Under the pieces are notes generated by a model, which searched no databases, had not been told where the DNA came from, and saw nothing but the letters and a program-made list of their open reading frames with translations. Shown here piece by piece: positions 9,588 through 21,261 of a stretch of 64,000 bases of DNA. This DNA is from Mesostigma viride (Eukaryota > Streptophyta > Mesostigmatophyceae > Mesostigmatales > Mesostigmataceae). The translations under genes were made by a program, and so were the position numbers. Position 1 is the stretch's first letter, and every line of letters begins with the position of its first letter. Where the stretch lies: assembly GCA_009746045.1 (NCBI GenBank), contig RPFO01001943.1:1-64000 (forward strand), given 5' to 3'.

Positions 9588-9985
9588 TGTCGACATTTTC
9601 AGTGACTGTTCAGCCTAAAAAAATAACAAGCAGATGCGACGGCCCCCCATTAAACAAATTATCCACCACTGTTGCGCTACACTAGCAATGTTTGTCAAGG
9701 TCCAACGGCCGTTGGCATCAAATAAATCACAACCATTGGTCACTCCATTTAACCAATACCCACAACTTTTTAACCACACTAGAAATGTTTTTTGAGGTCC
9801 AACGGCCGTTGGAATCCAAAAAATGCCGAATTCATGTCAAATTTATATAAATGTGACAGTTGACAGAATTAGAGATAATTAAATCATCAAATCCAGCTTT
9901 AGCCATCAGCCTTACCCATCAGCAAAAATTGGCGAATTTCATTCAATATTAGAATTCAAAATTTATTAATGAAATTTATGTTTCA
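9588..9985. other. Intergenic with two palindrome copies
   Basis: Palindromes at 9702-9715 and 9799-9812, the second flanked by T6 and A6 at five bases on each side. An AATAAA on the minus strand near 9962 probably serves the gene at 9986. No gene seen. Confidence 0.5.
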
Positions 9986-10885
9986 TCATTCAACCTCTTC
10001 AGAATCCAAACACAACATCATGTCCCCTTTCCACTTGTACATACTACTCTCGGCCAAATACAGCAAGCGTGCCTTCTTCCCCCCAAAAAACTTGAGATAA
10101 TCCGGTGTGAAGATTGTTCCGCTGAGGACCTGCATAGCTAACTCCACCAAAACGCTTGCCATATCCTCCTCCCTACACCTCCTCTCTAATAAGGCCTTCA
10201 TGTCTGCGTTCTCATCAAATCCCATGATCAGAACTGCACATGCCATTCCTCCCCCCTCCAGAGGCAGCCCCTCCAAAAGCTTCACCCATTCTGCCTCCCT
10301 ACGCGCTCTCCTCCCCGGAGGAAAAAAAATGTCCTCATCCGGGTCATAAGGAGTATCGCAGAACCAGAAAATGCTCCTTAACCCCCATAGTTCATAATTA
10401 TCGTACAAGTCATCCATTTCCTTTCCCAATTGGCGTAAGCGAGCTGTCCACCCCCTCCAATTCCTCTCCAACACACGTCTCCTCTCAGCACGCTCGGACC
10501 TGAACAACCCTCCCATCGTCCTTGCTCGTGCATGTCCCTCTGGTGCTGGCTGGCGTCCTAACACCTCCTCAACTTCTTCACAATATACCTTAAAATACAT
10601 TCCCCTTGTGACGAGTGTGTAGGGGGTGATATCAGCGCTTGCACACTTTACTTGCCCGCCATACAATTCTCGGAAAAGAGACTCAGTTATCAATGTACGA
10701 GGACCATCCCCGAATGCGTCCACGAACCCAGAAATTAACTTAAAGCTGAATTGGGGTTCATACCTCCCCGACACCGCTTCCCTAGCCCCTCTACAAACTG
10801 CTTCAAAGCGGGCTACGTCGGGCGCCTCCATAAAAGCTGCGACTTCGGTCCAAATTTCCCACGGCAGTGAGATATCCCCTTCCAT
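9986..10885 (-). CDS. F-box-like protein
   Basis: The ATG at 10883-10885 gives 299 residues. The frame is open a further 39 codons upstream with a CMLC motif, so an earlier start is possible. I prefer this one because it puts the F-box-like segment at residues ~6-45, the usual N-terminal position: LPWEIWTEVAAFMEAPDVARFEAVCRG, here given as LPWEIWTEVAAFM then EAPDVARFEAVCRG. F-box proteins bind SKP1 and bring substrates to SCF ubiquitin ligases. No LRR, kelch or WD repeat follows. The C-terminal part has an arginine-rich helix (about 130-170) and an acidic end (DSEEVE). A minus-strand polyadenylation signal lies ~20 bases past the stop. The substrate is unknown. Confidence 0.6.
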   Translation of the reverse strand: MEGDISLPWEIWTEVAAFMEAPDVARFEAVCRGAREAVSGRYEPQFSFKLISGFVDAFGDGPRTLITESLFRELYGGQVKCASADITPYTLVTRGMYFKVYCEEVEEVLGRQPAPEGHARARTMGGLFRSERAERRRVLERNWRGWTARLRQLGKEMDDLYDNYELWGLRSIFWFCDTPYDPDEDIFFPPGRRARREAEWVKLLEGLPLEGGGMACAVLIMGFDENADMKALLERRCREEDMASVLVELAMQVLSGTIFTPDYLKFFGGKKARLLYLAESSMYKWKGDMMLCLDSEEVE

Positions 10886-11288
10886 TATCGGCCCCGACGT
10901 CAAACTTGTCCCCTCTGCACATAACATACATCGACGTCCATCCTTAAAAAAAATGAGGTTTTGTCGGAAAGAAAATATGCAAACGTTAGGCGAGGTTTCC
11001 AATCCCTAACGGCCGTTGGGTCACTAATTGTTGTTTAACCCACTACAGTCGCATGAGAGAAAACGAAAGTCAATTTTATTCCAATTTCAAAGTGAAAGGA
11101 GAATCCACTATTACACCATTTTACAACACAAATCAGGTCAATTTTATTCCAATTTCAAAGTAAAAAGAGAATTCACCATTACACCATTTTACAACACAAA
11201 TCAGGACTACATACACAAATTTCAAACCCAAAATGCGTCCAGTTATCCAACCTCAAAAGCAAATTATTACTCTACATTTCCAGTTTTT
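10886..11288. other. Intergenic with one palindrome and a ~70-bp direct repeat
   Basis: A near-perfect palindrome (CTAACGGCCGTTGG) lies at 11006-11019. Two imperfect direct copies of TCAATTTTATTCCAATTTCAAAGT...ACACCATTTTACAACACAAATCAG occur at about 11070-11135 and 11137-11204 (motif shown in part). No gene seen. The F-box frame extends upstream to 11002. Confidence 0.6.
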
Positions 11289-12065
11289 CTATGAGGAAGA
11301 ACCGTAGTAGAAGGTGAAGGAGAAGTCGACCTCAGAGAAGTCGACCTGAGTTCCATCCAGTATGGTCGTCCTGTTTACCCCCCTTATCACCCCTGCCAGC
11401 CCCTCCCTTGCTTGCCTCAGACGTTCGCATCTATCCTTATGCCTACTCCAGTCAGCACGCTGGCACTCCTCACTGCAATATCTGGCATCCCTACATCCTC
11501 TACACCACTTCTGAGGGCCTGTTTGGCACCCACACCCCTCCTTGGAGCAATTTCGCATACCACGCATGGGGTCCCCATCCCTCACGATCGGGTCAGAGAG
11601 CAAGAAAAGGTTCATGTTGAGGGGTACTTCTGCCCCTACACACGCGTCAGCCCTCACGCGCAGGGAAGACGTAACATTCGGGTAAAATGCGCGCCCGTAG
11701 GTGCACCCAACCTGAGCCCCTTCCTCTTCCCCCAACTCTATCTTTGGCCCCTTTGTAATGAACGACACCAAAAGGCGGAACTCCCTCGTTGGGTCTATTG
11801 GCGCTCTTAGATCCATCTGTGGTACGAAAAAACCCTGTTGAATACAGAAGTTCATATCAGCTAGCTGGGCGTACACAACCCTCTCCATTTGGCTGAACGA
11901 ATCAAACGCCAATAAAACGGCCAAGTGGCGGCCTGTCTTCTCCTGCGCGACACGAACTTCCTCGAATATGACACGCGACAGGAAGCGAACTTGTTTGTAA
12001 ACGTTTTGAAGGACGCTTCCGTAGACTTCATTCACGATCTCGGACTCATTCGCGATCTCGGCCAT
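11289..12065 (-). CDS. MYND-type zinc-finger protein (paralogue 2)
   Basis: A 258-residue product from the ATG at 12063-12065 (MAEIANES), chosen because the paralogue at 6121-6911 starts MAETGELES. Residues ~1-165 form an undescribed N-terminal domain shared with the paralogue (LAVLLAFDSF, REFRLLVSF). The MYND finger follows at ~170-215: C-x4-C...WCRGCRDARYCSEECQRADW then H-x3-C. The tail is ~45 residues. MYND domains bind zinc and short proline-rich partner motifs, so a scaffolding or regulatory role is likely. The frame is intact, making this the reference for its broken sister. A short in-frame leader (MFVFSLKK) upstream is probably untranslated. Confidence 0.8.
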   Translation of the reverse strand: MAEIANESEIVNEVYGSVLQNVYKQVRFLSRVIFEEVRVAQEKTGRHLAVLLAFDSFSQMERVVYAQLADMNFCIQQGFFVPQMDLRAPIDPTREFRLLVSFITKGPKIELGEEEGAQVGCTYGRAFYPNVTSSLRVRADACVGAEVPLNMNLFLLSDPIVRDGDPMRGMRNCSKEGCGCQTGPQKWCRGCRDARYCSEECQRADWSRHKDRCERLRQAREGLAGVIRGVNRTTILDGTQVDFSEVDFSFTFYYGSSS

Positions 12066-12245
12066 CTTTTTCAGGGAAAAAACGAACAAAAAGATTTACA
12101 TCGCGGCCAAAAAAACGCGTTTTCCCATTAGTGTGTTTGCCTAATTTATTGTAATCATTCATTTTTAAAACAGTCAGGTCCTTCACAACCTCAGAAAATG
12201 ATTTCATTAAATTGGCATATACATTTAAAAACATCTTAGGTCGCA

Positions 12246-12500
12246 CTACTTTTTGCGTTTCAGTTTACGTTTGTTTCCCGGTTGAATAAAGTTGACACCA
12301 TCCCCTTCATCGTCGGAAATTAAGGCCGGCATTTCGTCCACTTCAGCTTGTACATCATCTTTTTTCATCACAACCATGGCTGGAATTGAATCCCAAAATT
12401 TCTCAATCGCTCTAACAACTTCGGCTGGCAGTTTTTTGGCCCCCCGTTCAACTGCCTCTCTCTCCTGGTTCGACACCGAAACGTCCTTGTCTTTCTCCAT
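12246..12500 (-). CDS. Small acidic/basic hypothetical nuclear protein
   Basis: 84 residues from the ATG at 12498-12500 (MEKDKDVSV); 97 if the upstream ATG-like start is used. It has a helical-looking N-terminal half (LPAEVVRAIEKFWDSIP), an acidic patch (ISDDEGDGVNF) and a strongly basic end (KRKLKRKK) that resembles a nuclear localisation signal. A minus-strand AATAAA near 12146 follows the stop by about 100 bases. No paralogue in the window and no family recognised. Confidence 0.45.
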   Translation of the reverse strand: MEKDKDVSVSNQEREAVERGAKKLPAEVVRAIEKFWDSIPAMVVMKKDDVQAEVDEMPALISDDEGDGVNFIQPGNKRKLKRKK

Positions 12501-12539
12501 TGAAAAAAACTGCACGTGAAGCACAACTGGCACAACCAA

Positions 12540-13077
12540 TGTAAGTAAACCTAGTAACTTCAGGGGCGGATTAATTCATCAGCCGGAGTACAATTTTATT
12601 TTACAACGCCAACGGCCGTTGGCATTACAGCAATGAAGTTAAGATAAAAACGTCGTAATGCAACGGCTGATAAAACTGGCGTATAATCAATAACGCAAAA
12701 AAAATTGGCAAGAACTTTTTTTTGGAGGTCCAACGGCCGTTGGCATCACGTAAATCACAACAGCAATGATGGAAACTGATTTTGCAAGTCCAACGGCCGT
12801 TGGCATCAAGAAAATCAGAAGAGGGAGCGACTGCCCAAAAAACGCATAATAATAAAACAAGTACCTTGCAGGTGGTTGACAGACGCGAATCTTGTGTGGC
12901 GACGTGGAATCTGCAAGGAATGCGCAAAAACGTTGCAATCAGAATTACAAGGATTACATATTTTCCACATTTCGTTTTTCAGGTCCAACGGCCGTTGGCA
13001 TGAGATTAATAAGAATACCACTACATGCGTGTGAGAAAATTGTGCCGGGTGACAGAATTAAATCCAAGTTGCCCAGC
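12540..13077. other. Intergenic with four palindrome copies
   Basis: Copies at 12609-12622, 12730-12743, 12790-12803 and 12985-12998. The copy at 12790 is flanked by GATTTT upstream and AAAATC downstream, showing the extended dyad. This marks the end of the gene island. No gene seen. Confidence 0.6.
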
Positions 13078-13920
13078 AGGTGGGAGGGAGGGAGGGAGGG
13101 AGGGAGGGAGGGAAGGAGGGAAGGAGGGAGGTAGGGAAGGAGGGAAGGAGGGAAGTAGGGAGGGAGGGAGGGAGGGAGGGAGGGAGGGAGGGAGGGAAGG
13201 AGGGAAGGAGGGAAGGAGGGAAGAAGGGAAGGAGGAAGGAGGGAAGGAGGGAAGGAGGGAAAGGAGTAGGGAAAGGAGGAGGGAAGGAGGGAAGGAGGGA
13301 AGGAGGGAAGAAGGGAAGGAGGAAGGAGGGAAGGAGGGAAGGAGGGAAAGGAGTAGGGAAAGGAGGAGGGAAGGAGGGAAGGAGGGAAGGAGGGAAGGAG
13401 GGAAGGAGGGAAGGAGGGAAGGAGGGAAGGAGGGAAGGAGGGAAGGAGGGAAGAGGGAAGGAGGGAAGGAGGGAAGGAGGGAAGGAGGGAAGGAGGGAAG
13501 GAGGGAAGGAGGGAAGGAGGGAAGGAGGGAAGGAGGGAAGGAGGGAAGGAGGGAAGGAGGGAAGGAGGGAGGAGGAAGGAGGGAAGGAGGGAAGGAGGGA
13601 AGGAGGGAAGAAGGGAAGGAGGAAGGAGGGAAGGAGGGAAGGAGGGAAAGGAGGGAAAGGAGGAGGGAAGGAGGGAAGGAGGGAAGGAGGGAAGGAGGGA
13701 AGGAGGGAAGGAGGGAAGGAGGGAAGGAGGGAAGGAGGGAAGGAGGGAAGGAGGGAAGGAGGGAAGGAGGGAAGGAGGGAAGGAGGGAAGGAGGGAAGGA
13801 GGGAAGGAGGGAAGGAGGGAAGGAGGGAAGGAGGGAAGGAGGGAAGGAGGGAAGGAGGGAAGGAGGGAAGGAGGGAAGGAGGGAAGGAGGGAAGGAGGGA
13901 AGGAGGGAAGGAGGGAAGGA
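13078..13920. repeat. Polypurine microsatellite (GGGAAGGA)n / (GGGA)n
   Basis: About 840 bases with essentially only G and A on the plus strand. It starts as GGGA repeats, becomes GGGAAGGA, and is broken by AGAAGG and AAAGGAGTAGGG variants that recur as blocks (about 13220-13280, 13300-13370, 13600-13670). Long frames on both strands are repeat translation. Such homopurine tracts can form triplex DNA and stall polymerases. Confidence 0.95.
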
Positions 13921-16099
13921 TAAATACCTAGGGGGGGTGCTGGCATGCATAAATACCTAGGGGGGGTGCTGGCAAGCATAAATACGTCGGGTGGGGTGCT
14001 GGCATGCATAAATACCTAGGGGGGGGCTGGCATGCATAAATACCTAGGGGGGGTGCTGGCATGCATAAATACCTAGGGGGGGTGCTGGCATGCATAAATA
14101 CCTAGGGGGGGTGCTGGCATGCATAAATACCTAGGGGGGGTGCTGGCATGCATAAATACCTAGGGGGGGTGCTGGCATGCATAAATACCTAGAGGGGGTG
14201 CTGGCATGCATAAATACCGAGGGGGGGTGCTGGCAAGCATAAATACCTAGGGGGGGTGCTGGCATGCATAAATACCTAGGGGGGTGCTGGCATGCATAAA
14301 TACCTAGGGGGGGTGCTGGCATGCATAAATACCTAGGGGGGTGCTGGCATGCATAAATACCTAGAAGGGGGTGCTGGCATGCATAAATACCTAGGGGGGG
14401 TGCTGGCATGCATAAATACCTAGGGGGGGTGCTGGCATGCATAAATACCTATGGGGGGGTGCTGGCATGCATAAATACCTATGGGGGGTGCTGGCATGCA
14501 TAAATACCTAGGGGGGGTGCTGGCATGCATAAATACCTATGGGGGGTGCTGGCATGCATAAATACCTAGGGGGGGTGCTGGCATGCATAAATACCTAGGG
14601 GGGGTGCTGGCATGCATAAATACCTAGGGGGGGTGCTGGCAAGCATAAATACGTCGGGTGGGGTGCTGGCATGCATAAATACCTAGGGGGGGGGCTGGCA
14701 TGCATAAATACCTAGGGGGGGTGCTGGCATGCATAAATACCTAGGGGGGGTGCTGGCATGCATAAATACCTAGGGGGGGTGCTGGCATGCATAAATACCT
14801 AGGGGGGGTGCTGGCATGCATAAATACGTCGGGGGGGTGCTGGCATGCATAAATACCTAGGGGGGGTGCTGGCATGCATAAATACCTAGGGGGGGTGCTG
14901 GCATGCATAAATACCTAGGGGGGGTGCTGGCATGCATAAATACCTAGAGGGGGTGCTGGCATGCATAAATACCGAGGGGGGTGCTGGCATGCATAAATAC
15001 CTAGAGGGGTGCTGGCATGCATAAATACCTAGGGGGGGTGCTGGCATGCATAAATACCTAGGGGGGGTGCTGGCATGCATAAATACATGTGGGGGTGCTG
15101 GCATGCATAAATACCTAGGGGGGGTGCTGGCATGCATAAATACCTAGGGGGGTGCTGGCATGCATAAATACCGAGGGGGGGTGCTGGCATGCATAAATAC
15201 CTAGAAGGGGGGGCTGGCATGCATAAATACCTAGGGGGGTGCTGGCAAGCATAAATACGTCGGGGGGGTGCTGGCATGCATAAATACCTAGGGGGGGTGC
15301 TGGCATGCATAAATACCTAGGGGGGGTGCTGGCATGCATAAATACCTAGGGGGGTGCTGGCATGCATAAATACCTAGGGGGGGTGCTGGCATGCATAAAT
15401 ACCTAGAGGGGGTGCTGGCATGCATAAATACCGAGGGGGGGTGCTGGCATGCATAAATACCTAGAGGGGGTGCTGGCATGCATAAATACCTAGGGGGGGG
15501 CTGGCATGCATAAATACCTAGGGGGGGTGCTGGCATGCATAAATACATGTGGGGGTGCTGGCATGCATAAATACCTAGGGGGGGTGCTGGCATGCATAAA
15601 TACCGAGGGGGGTGCTGGCATGCATAAATACCGAGGGGGGGATGCTGGCATGAATAAATACCTAGGGGGGGTGCTGGCATGCATAAATACCTAGGGGGGT
15701 GCTGGCATGCATAAATACCTAGGGGGGGTGCTGGCATGCATAAATACCTAGGGGGGGTGCTGGCATGCATAAATACCTAGGGGGGGTGCTGGCATGCATA
15801 AATACCTAGGGGGGTGCTGGCATGCATAAATACCTATGGGGGGTGCTGGCATGCATAAATACCTAGGGGGGGTGCTGGCATGCATAAATACCTAGGGGGG
15901 TGCTGGCAAGCATAAATACGTCGGGTGGGGTGCTGGCATGCATAAATACCTAGGGGGGGGGCTGGCATGCATAAATACCTAGGGGGGTGCTGGCATGCAT
16001 AAATACCTAGGGGGGGGTGCTGGCATGCATAAATACCTAGGGGGGTGCTGGCATGCATAAATACCTAGGGGGGGTGCTGGCATGCATAAATACCTAGGG

Positions 16100-16303
16100 G
16101 TTCAGCTGCCACTCGTACCTTTTTTTCTGTTTTTATTTTTTAATGGGGGCCGGCCTGGGGCAGCGGCGGCGGGTGGACGAAAACTGATAGCGTTCCCGTT
16201 TGTGCATCCCGTGACCACCGGCCACCAAACGGAGGCACGACACCAAGGCAGATCAAGCACCAAAGGAAGCAGCAAGGACGTTGACGTTATTAACCAAGAA
16301 TGG
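16100..16303. repeat. ~200-bp spacer segment, copy 1
   Basis: Starts with a T-rich run after CGTACC, then a GGCCGGCCTGGGG block, GATAGCGTTCCCG and GACGTTGACGTTATTAACC, ending AAGAATGG where the 29-bp array resumes. On the minus strand it reads into an A-rich end, like a short retroposed sequence, but no Pol III boxes are clear. Confidence 0.85.
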
Positions 16304-16854
16304 GGTGCTGGCATGCATAAATACGTCGGGGGGGTGCTGGCATGCATAAATACCTAGGGGGGTGCTGGCATGCATAAATACCTAGGGGGGGTGCTGGCAT
16401 GCATAAATACCTAGAGGGGGTGCTGGCATGCATAAATACCGAGGGGGGGGTGCTGGCAAGCATAAATACCTAGGGGGGGTGCTGGCATGCATAAATACAT
16501 GTGGGGGGTGCTGGCATGCATAAATACCTAGGGGGGGGTGCTGGCATGCATAAATACCGAGGGGGGGTGCTGGCATGCATAAATACCGAGGGGGGGATGC
16601 TGGCATGAATAAATACCTAGGGGGGGTGCTGGCATGCATAAATACCTAGGGGGGTGCTGGCATGCATAAATACCTAGAGGGGGTGCTGGCATGCATAAAT
16701 ACATGTGGGGGTGCTGGCATGCATAAATACCTAGGGGGGGTGCTGGCATGCATAAATACCTAGGGGGGTGCTGGCATGCATAAATACCTAGGGGGGGTGC
16801 TGGCATGCATAAATACCTAGGGGGGTGCTGGCATGCATAAATACCTAGGGGGGT

Positions 16855-17054
16855 GCTGCCATTCGTACCTTTTTTTCTGTTTTTATTTTTTAATGGGGGC
16901 CGGCCTGGGGCAGCGGCGGCGGGTGGACGAAAACTGATAGCGTTCCCGTTTGTGCATCCCGTGACCACCGGCCACCAAACGGAGGCACGACACCAAGGCA
17001 GATCAAGCACCAAAGGAAGCAGCAAGGACGTTGACGTTATTAACCAAGAATGGG
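16855..17054. repeat. ~200-bp spacer segment, copy 2
   Basis: Nearly identical to the segment at 16100-16303 over its full length, with the same junction AAGAATGG to the 29-bp array. Confidence 0.85.
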
Positions 17055-19406
17055 GGTGCTGGCATGCATAAATACGTCGGGGGGGTGCTGGCATGCATAA
17101 ATACCTAGGGGGGTGCTGGCATGCATAAATACCTAGGGGGGGTGCTGGCATGCATAAATACCTAGGGGGGGTGCTGGCATGCATAAATACCTAGGGGGGT
17201 GCTGGCATGCATAAATACCTAGGGGGGGTGCTGGCATGCATAAATACCTAGGGGGGGTGCTGGCATGCATAAATACATGTGGGGGTGCTGGCATGCATAA
17301 ATACCTAGGGGGGGTGCTGGCATGCATAAATACCGAGGGGGGTGCTGGCATGCATAAATACCGAGGGGGGATGCTGGCATGAATAAATACCTAGGGGGGG
17401 TGCTGGCATGCATAAATACCTAGAGGGGGGCTGGCATGCATAAATACCTAGGGGGGGTGCTGGCATGCATAAATACCGAGGGGGGTGCTGGCATGCATAA
17501 ATACCTAGGGGGGGTGCTGGCAAGCATAAATACCTAGGGGGGGTGCTGGCATGCATAAATACCTAGAGGGGGTGCTGGCATGCATAAATACCTAGGGGGG
17601 GTGCTGGCATGCATAAATACCTAGGGGGGGTGCTGGCATGCATAAATACCGAGGGGGGGTGCTGGCATGCATAAATACCTAGGGGGGGTGCTGGCATGCA
17701 TAAATACCGAGGGGGGTGCTGGCATGCATAAATACCGAGGGGGGATGCTGGCATGAATAAATACCTAGGGGGGGTGCTGGCATGCATAAATACGTCGGGG
17801 GGGGTGCTGGCATGCATAAATACCTAGGGGGGGTGCTGGCATGCATAAATACCTAGGGGGGGTGCTGGCATGCATAAATACCTAGGGGGGTGCTGGCATG
17901 CATAAATACGTCGGGTGGGGTGCTGGCATGCATAAATACCTAGGGGGGTGCTGGCATGCATAAATACCGAGGGGGTGCTGGCATGCATAAATACATGTGG
18001 GGGTGCTGGCATGCATAAATACCTAGGGGGGGTGCTGGCATGCATAAATACCGAGGGGGGTGCTGGCATGCATAAATACCGAGGGGGGATGCTGGCATGA
18101 ATAAATACCTAGGGGGGGTGCTGGCATGCATAAATACCTAGGGGGGTGCTGGCATGCATAAATACCTAGAGGGGTGCTGGCATGCATAAATACCGAGGGG
18201 GGGTGCTGGCATGCATAAATACCTAGGGGGGGGGCTGGCATGCATAAATACATGTGGGGGATGCTGGCATGCATAAATACCTAGGGGGGGTGCTGGCATG
18301 CATAAATACCTAGGGGGGTGCTGGCATGCATAAATACCTAGGGGGGTGCTGGCATGCATAAATACCTAGGGGGGTGCTGGCATGCATAAATACCTAGGGG
18401 GGGTGCTGGCATGCATAAATACCTAGAGGGGGTGCTGGCATGCATAAATACCGAGGGGGGGTGCTGGCATGCATAAATACCTAGGGGGGTGCTGGCATGC
18501 ATAAATACCTAGGGGGGGGCTGGCATGCATAAATACCTAGGGGGGGCTGGCATGCATAAATACCTAGGGGGGGTGCTGGCATGCATAAATACCGAGGGGG
18601 GTGCTGGCATGCATAAATACCTAGGGGGGGTGCTGGCATGCATAAATACCGAGGGGGGTGCTGGCATGCATAAATACCGAGGGGGGATGCTGGCATGCAT
18701 AAATACCTAGGGGGGGTGCTGGCATGCATAAATACCTAGGGGGGGGGCTGGCATGCATAAATACCTAGGGGGGGTGCTGGCATGCATAAATACCTAGGGG
18801 GGGGCTGGCATGCAGAAATACGTCGGGGGGTCGCTGGCATGCATAAATACCTAGGGGGGTGCTGGCATGCATAAATACCTAGGGGGGGTGCTGGCATGCA
18901 TAAATACCTAGGGGGGGGGCTGGCATGCATAAATACCTAGGGGGGGTGCTGGCATGCATAAATACCTAGGGGGGTGCTGGCATGCATAAATACCTAGGGG
19001 GGGGCTGGCATGCATAAATACCAAGGGGGGGGTGCTGGCATGCATAAATACCGAGGGGGGGTGCTGGCATGCATAAATACCTAGGGGGGTGCAGGCATGC
19101 ATAAATACCGAGGGGGGGTGCTGGCATGCATAAATACCTAGGGGGGTGCTGGCATGCATAAATACCTAGGGGGGGGGCTGGCATGCATAAATACCTAGGG
19201 GGGGGCTGGCATGCATAAATACCTAGGGGGGTGCTGGCATGCATAAATACCTAGGGGGGTGCTGGCATGCATAAATACCTAGGGGGGGGGCTGGCATGCA
19301 TAAATACGTCGGGGGGTCGCTGGCATGCATAAATACCGAGGGGGGTGCTGGCATGCATAAATACCTAGGGGGGGTGCTGGCATGCATAAATACCTAGGGG
19401 GGGGGC

Positions 19407-19598
19407 TGCCATTCGTACCTTTTTTTCTTTTTTTATTTTTAAGCCGGCCTGGGGCAGCGGCGGCGGGTGGACGAAAACTGATAGCATTCCCGTTCGTGCA
19501 TCCCGTGACCACCGGCCACCAAACGGAGGCACGACACCAAGGCAGATCAAGCACCAAAGGAAGCAGCAAGGACGTTGACGTTATTAACCAAGAATGGG
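19407..19598. repeat. ~190-bp spacer segment, copy 3
   Basis: Same segment with a shortened T-rich part (TTTTTAAGCCGGCC) and a few substitutions (GATAGCATTCCCG). Confidence 0.85.
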
Positions 19599-19639
19599 GG
19601 TGCTGGCATGCATCAATACCTCGGATGCATAAAAACTAT

Positions 19640-19801
19640 TTTTAAGCCGGCCTGGGGCAGCGGCGGCGGGTGGACGAAAACTGATAGCATTCCCGTTCGT
19701 GCATCCCGTGACCACCGGCCACCAAACGGAGGCACGACACCAAGGCAGATCAAGCACCAAAGGAAGCAGCAAGGACGTTGACGTTATTAACCAAGAATGG
19801 G
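19640..19801. repeat. Spacer segment, copy 4, 5'-truncated
   Basis: Begins at TTTTTAAGCCGGCC and shares GATAGCATTCCCG with copy 3, from which it was probably duplicated. It is joined through a degenerate 29-bp unit with ATGCATAAAAAC. Confidence 0.8.
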
Positions 19802-20465
19802 GGTGCTGGCATGCATAAATACATGTGGGGGGTGCTGGCATGCATAAATACCTAGGGGGGGGGCTGGCATGCATAAATACGTCGGGGGGGTCGCTGGCAT
19901 GCATAAATACTAGGGGGGTGCTGGCATGCATAAATACCTAGGGGGGGTGCTGGCATGCATAAATACCTAGGGGGGGTGCTGGCATGCATAAATACCGAGG
20001 GGGGGGCTGGCATGCATAAATACCTAGGGGGGGTGCTGGCATGCATAAATACCTAGGGGGGGGCTGGCATGCATAAATACCGAGGGGGGGGCTGGCATGC
20101 ATAAATACCTAGGGGGGGTGCTGGCATGCATAAATACGTCGGGTGGGGTGCTGGCATGCATAAATACCTAGGGGGGGTGCTGGCATGCATAAATACCTAG
20201 GGGGGGGGCTGGCATGCATAAATACCTAGGGGGGGTGCTGGCATGCATAAATACCTAGGGGGGTGCTGGCATGCATAAATACCTAGGGGGGGGGCTGGCA
20301 TGCATAAATACCGAGGGGGGGTGCTGGCATGCATAAATACCTAGGGGGGTGCAGGCATGCATAAATACCGAGGGGGGGTGCTGGCATGCATAAATACCTA
20401 GGGGGGTGCTGGCATGCATAAATACCTAGGGGGGGTGCTGGCATGCATAAATACCTAGGGGGGGG

Positions 20466-20659
20466 GCTGCCATTCGTACCTTTTTTTCTTTTTTTATTTT
20501 TAAGCCGGCCTGGGGCAGCGGCGGCGGGTGGAGGAAAACTGATAGCGTTCCCGTTTGTGCATCCCGTGACCACCGGCCACCAAACGGAGGCACGACACCA
20601 AGGCGGATCAAGCACCAAAGGAAGCAGCAAGGACGTTGACGTTATTAACCAAGAATGGG
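20466..20659. repeat. Spacer segment, copy 5
   Basis: Same segment as copy 3 in structure (TTTTTAAGCCGGCC) but with GATAGCGTTCCCG. Confidence 0.85.
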
Positions 20660-21261
20660 GGTGCTGGCATGCATAAATACGTCGGGTGGGGTGCTGGCAT
20701 GCATAAATACCTAGGGGGGGTCGCTGGCATGCATTAATACGTCGGGTGGGGTGCTGGCATGCATAAATACCGAGGGGGGGTGCTGGCATGCATAAATACA
20801 TGTGGGGGGTGCTGGCATGCATAAATACCGAGGGGGGGGTGCTGGCATGGATTAATACGTCGGGGGGGTGCTGGCATGCATAAATACCGAGGGGGGGTGC
20901 TGGCATGCATAAATACATGTGGGGGGTGCTGGCATGCATAAATACGTCGGGGGGGTGCTGGCATGCATAAATACCTAGGGGGGGTGCTGGCATGCATAAA
21001 TACCTAGGGTGGGGTGCTGGCATGCATAAATACCGAGGGGGGGTGCTGGCATGCATAAATACCGAGGGGGGGTGCTGGCATGCATAAATACCTAGGGGGG
21101 GTGCTGGCATGCATAAATACCTAGGGTGGGGTGCTGGCATGCATAAATACCGAGGGGGGGTGCTGGCATGCATAAATACCTAGGGGGGGTGCTGGCATGC
21201 ATGAAAAAAGGTGGTGGGGTGCTGGCATGCATAAATACATGTGGTGTGGTGCCGCCATGCA

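Larger units (their letters stand above)
2601..12998. repeat. Dispersed 14-bp palindrome family CCAACGGCCGTTGG (gene-island copies)
   Basis: A perfect self-complementary 14-mer recurs between genes. Copies outside the 208-bp satellite include 2635-2648, 3130-3143, 4155-4168, 4201-4214, 4928-4941, 5034-5047, 5080-5093, 5856-5869, 5979-5992, 9702-9715, 9799-9812, 11006-11019 (one base off), 12609-12622, 12730-12743, 12790-12803 and 12985-12998, plus 12-13-base versions at 2601, 3979 and 5778. The centre is CGGCCG. Each half contains CAACGG / CCGTTG, which fits the published Myb half-site YAACNG. Many copies are framed by a T-run about 5-6 bases upstream and an A-run about 5-6 bases downstream, making an extended imperfect dyad. 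Copies avoid the coding frames. Confidence 0.95.

Noticed and set aside
12954-14009. 300-350-codon frames of Pro/Ser/Phe/Leu or Gly/Arg/Glu/Lys repeats
   Set aside because: Translation of the GGGAAGGA tract on both strands, running into the 29-bp minisatellite.
14131-21173. Many minus frames reading HASTPPRYLCMPAPPLGIYAC-like repeats
   Set aside because: The 29-bp unit is open in every minus frame. The same peptide appears in shifted registers, so it is not a gene family.
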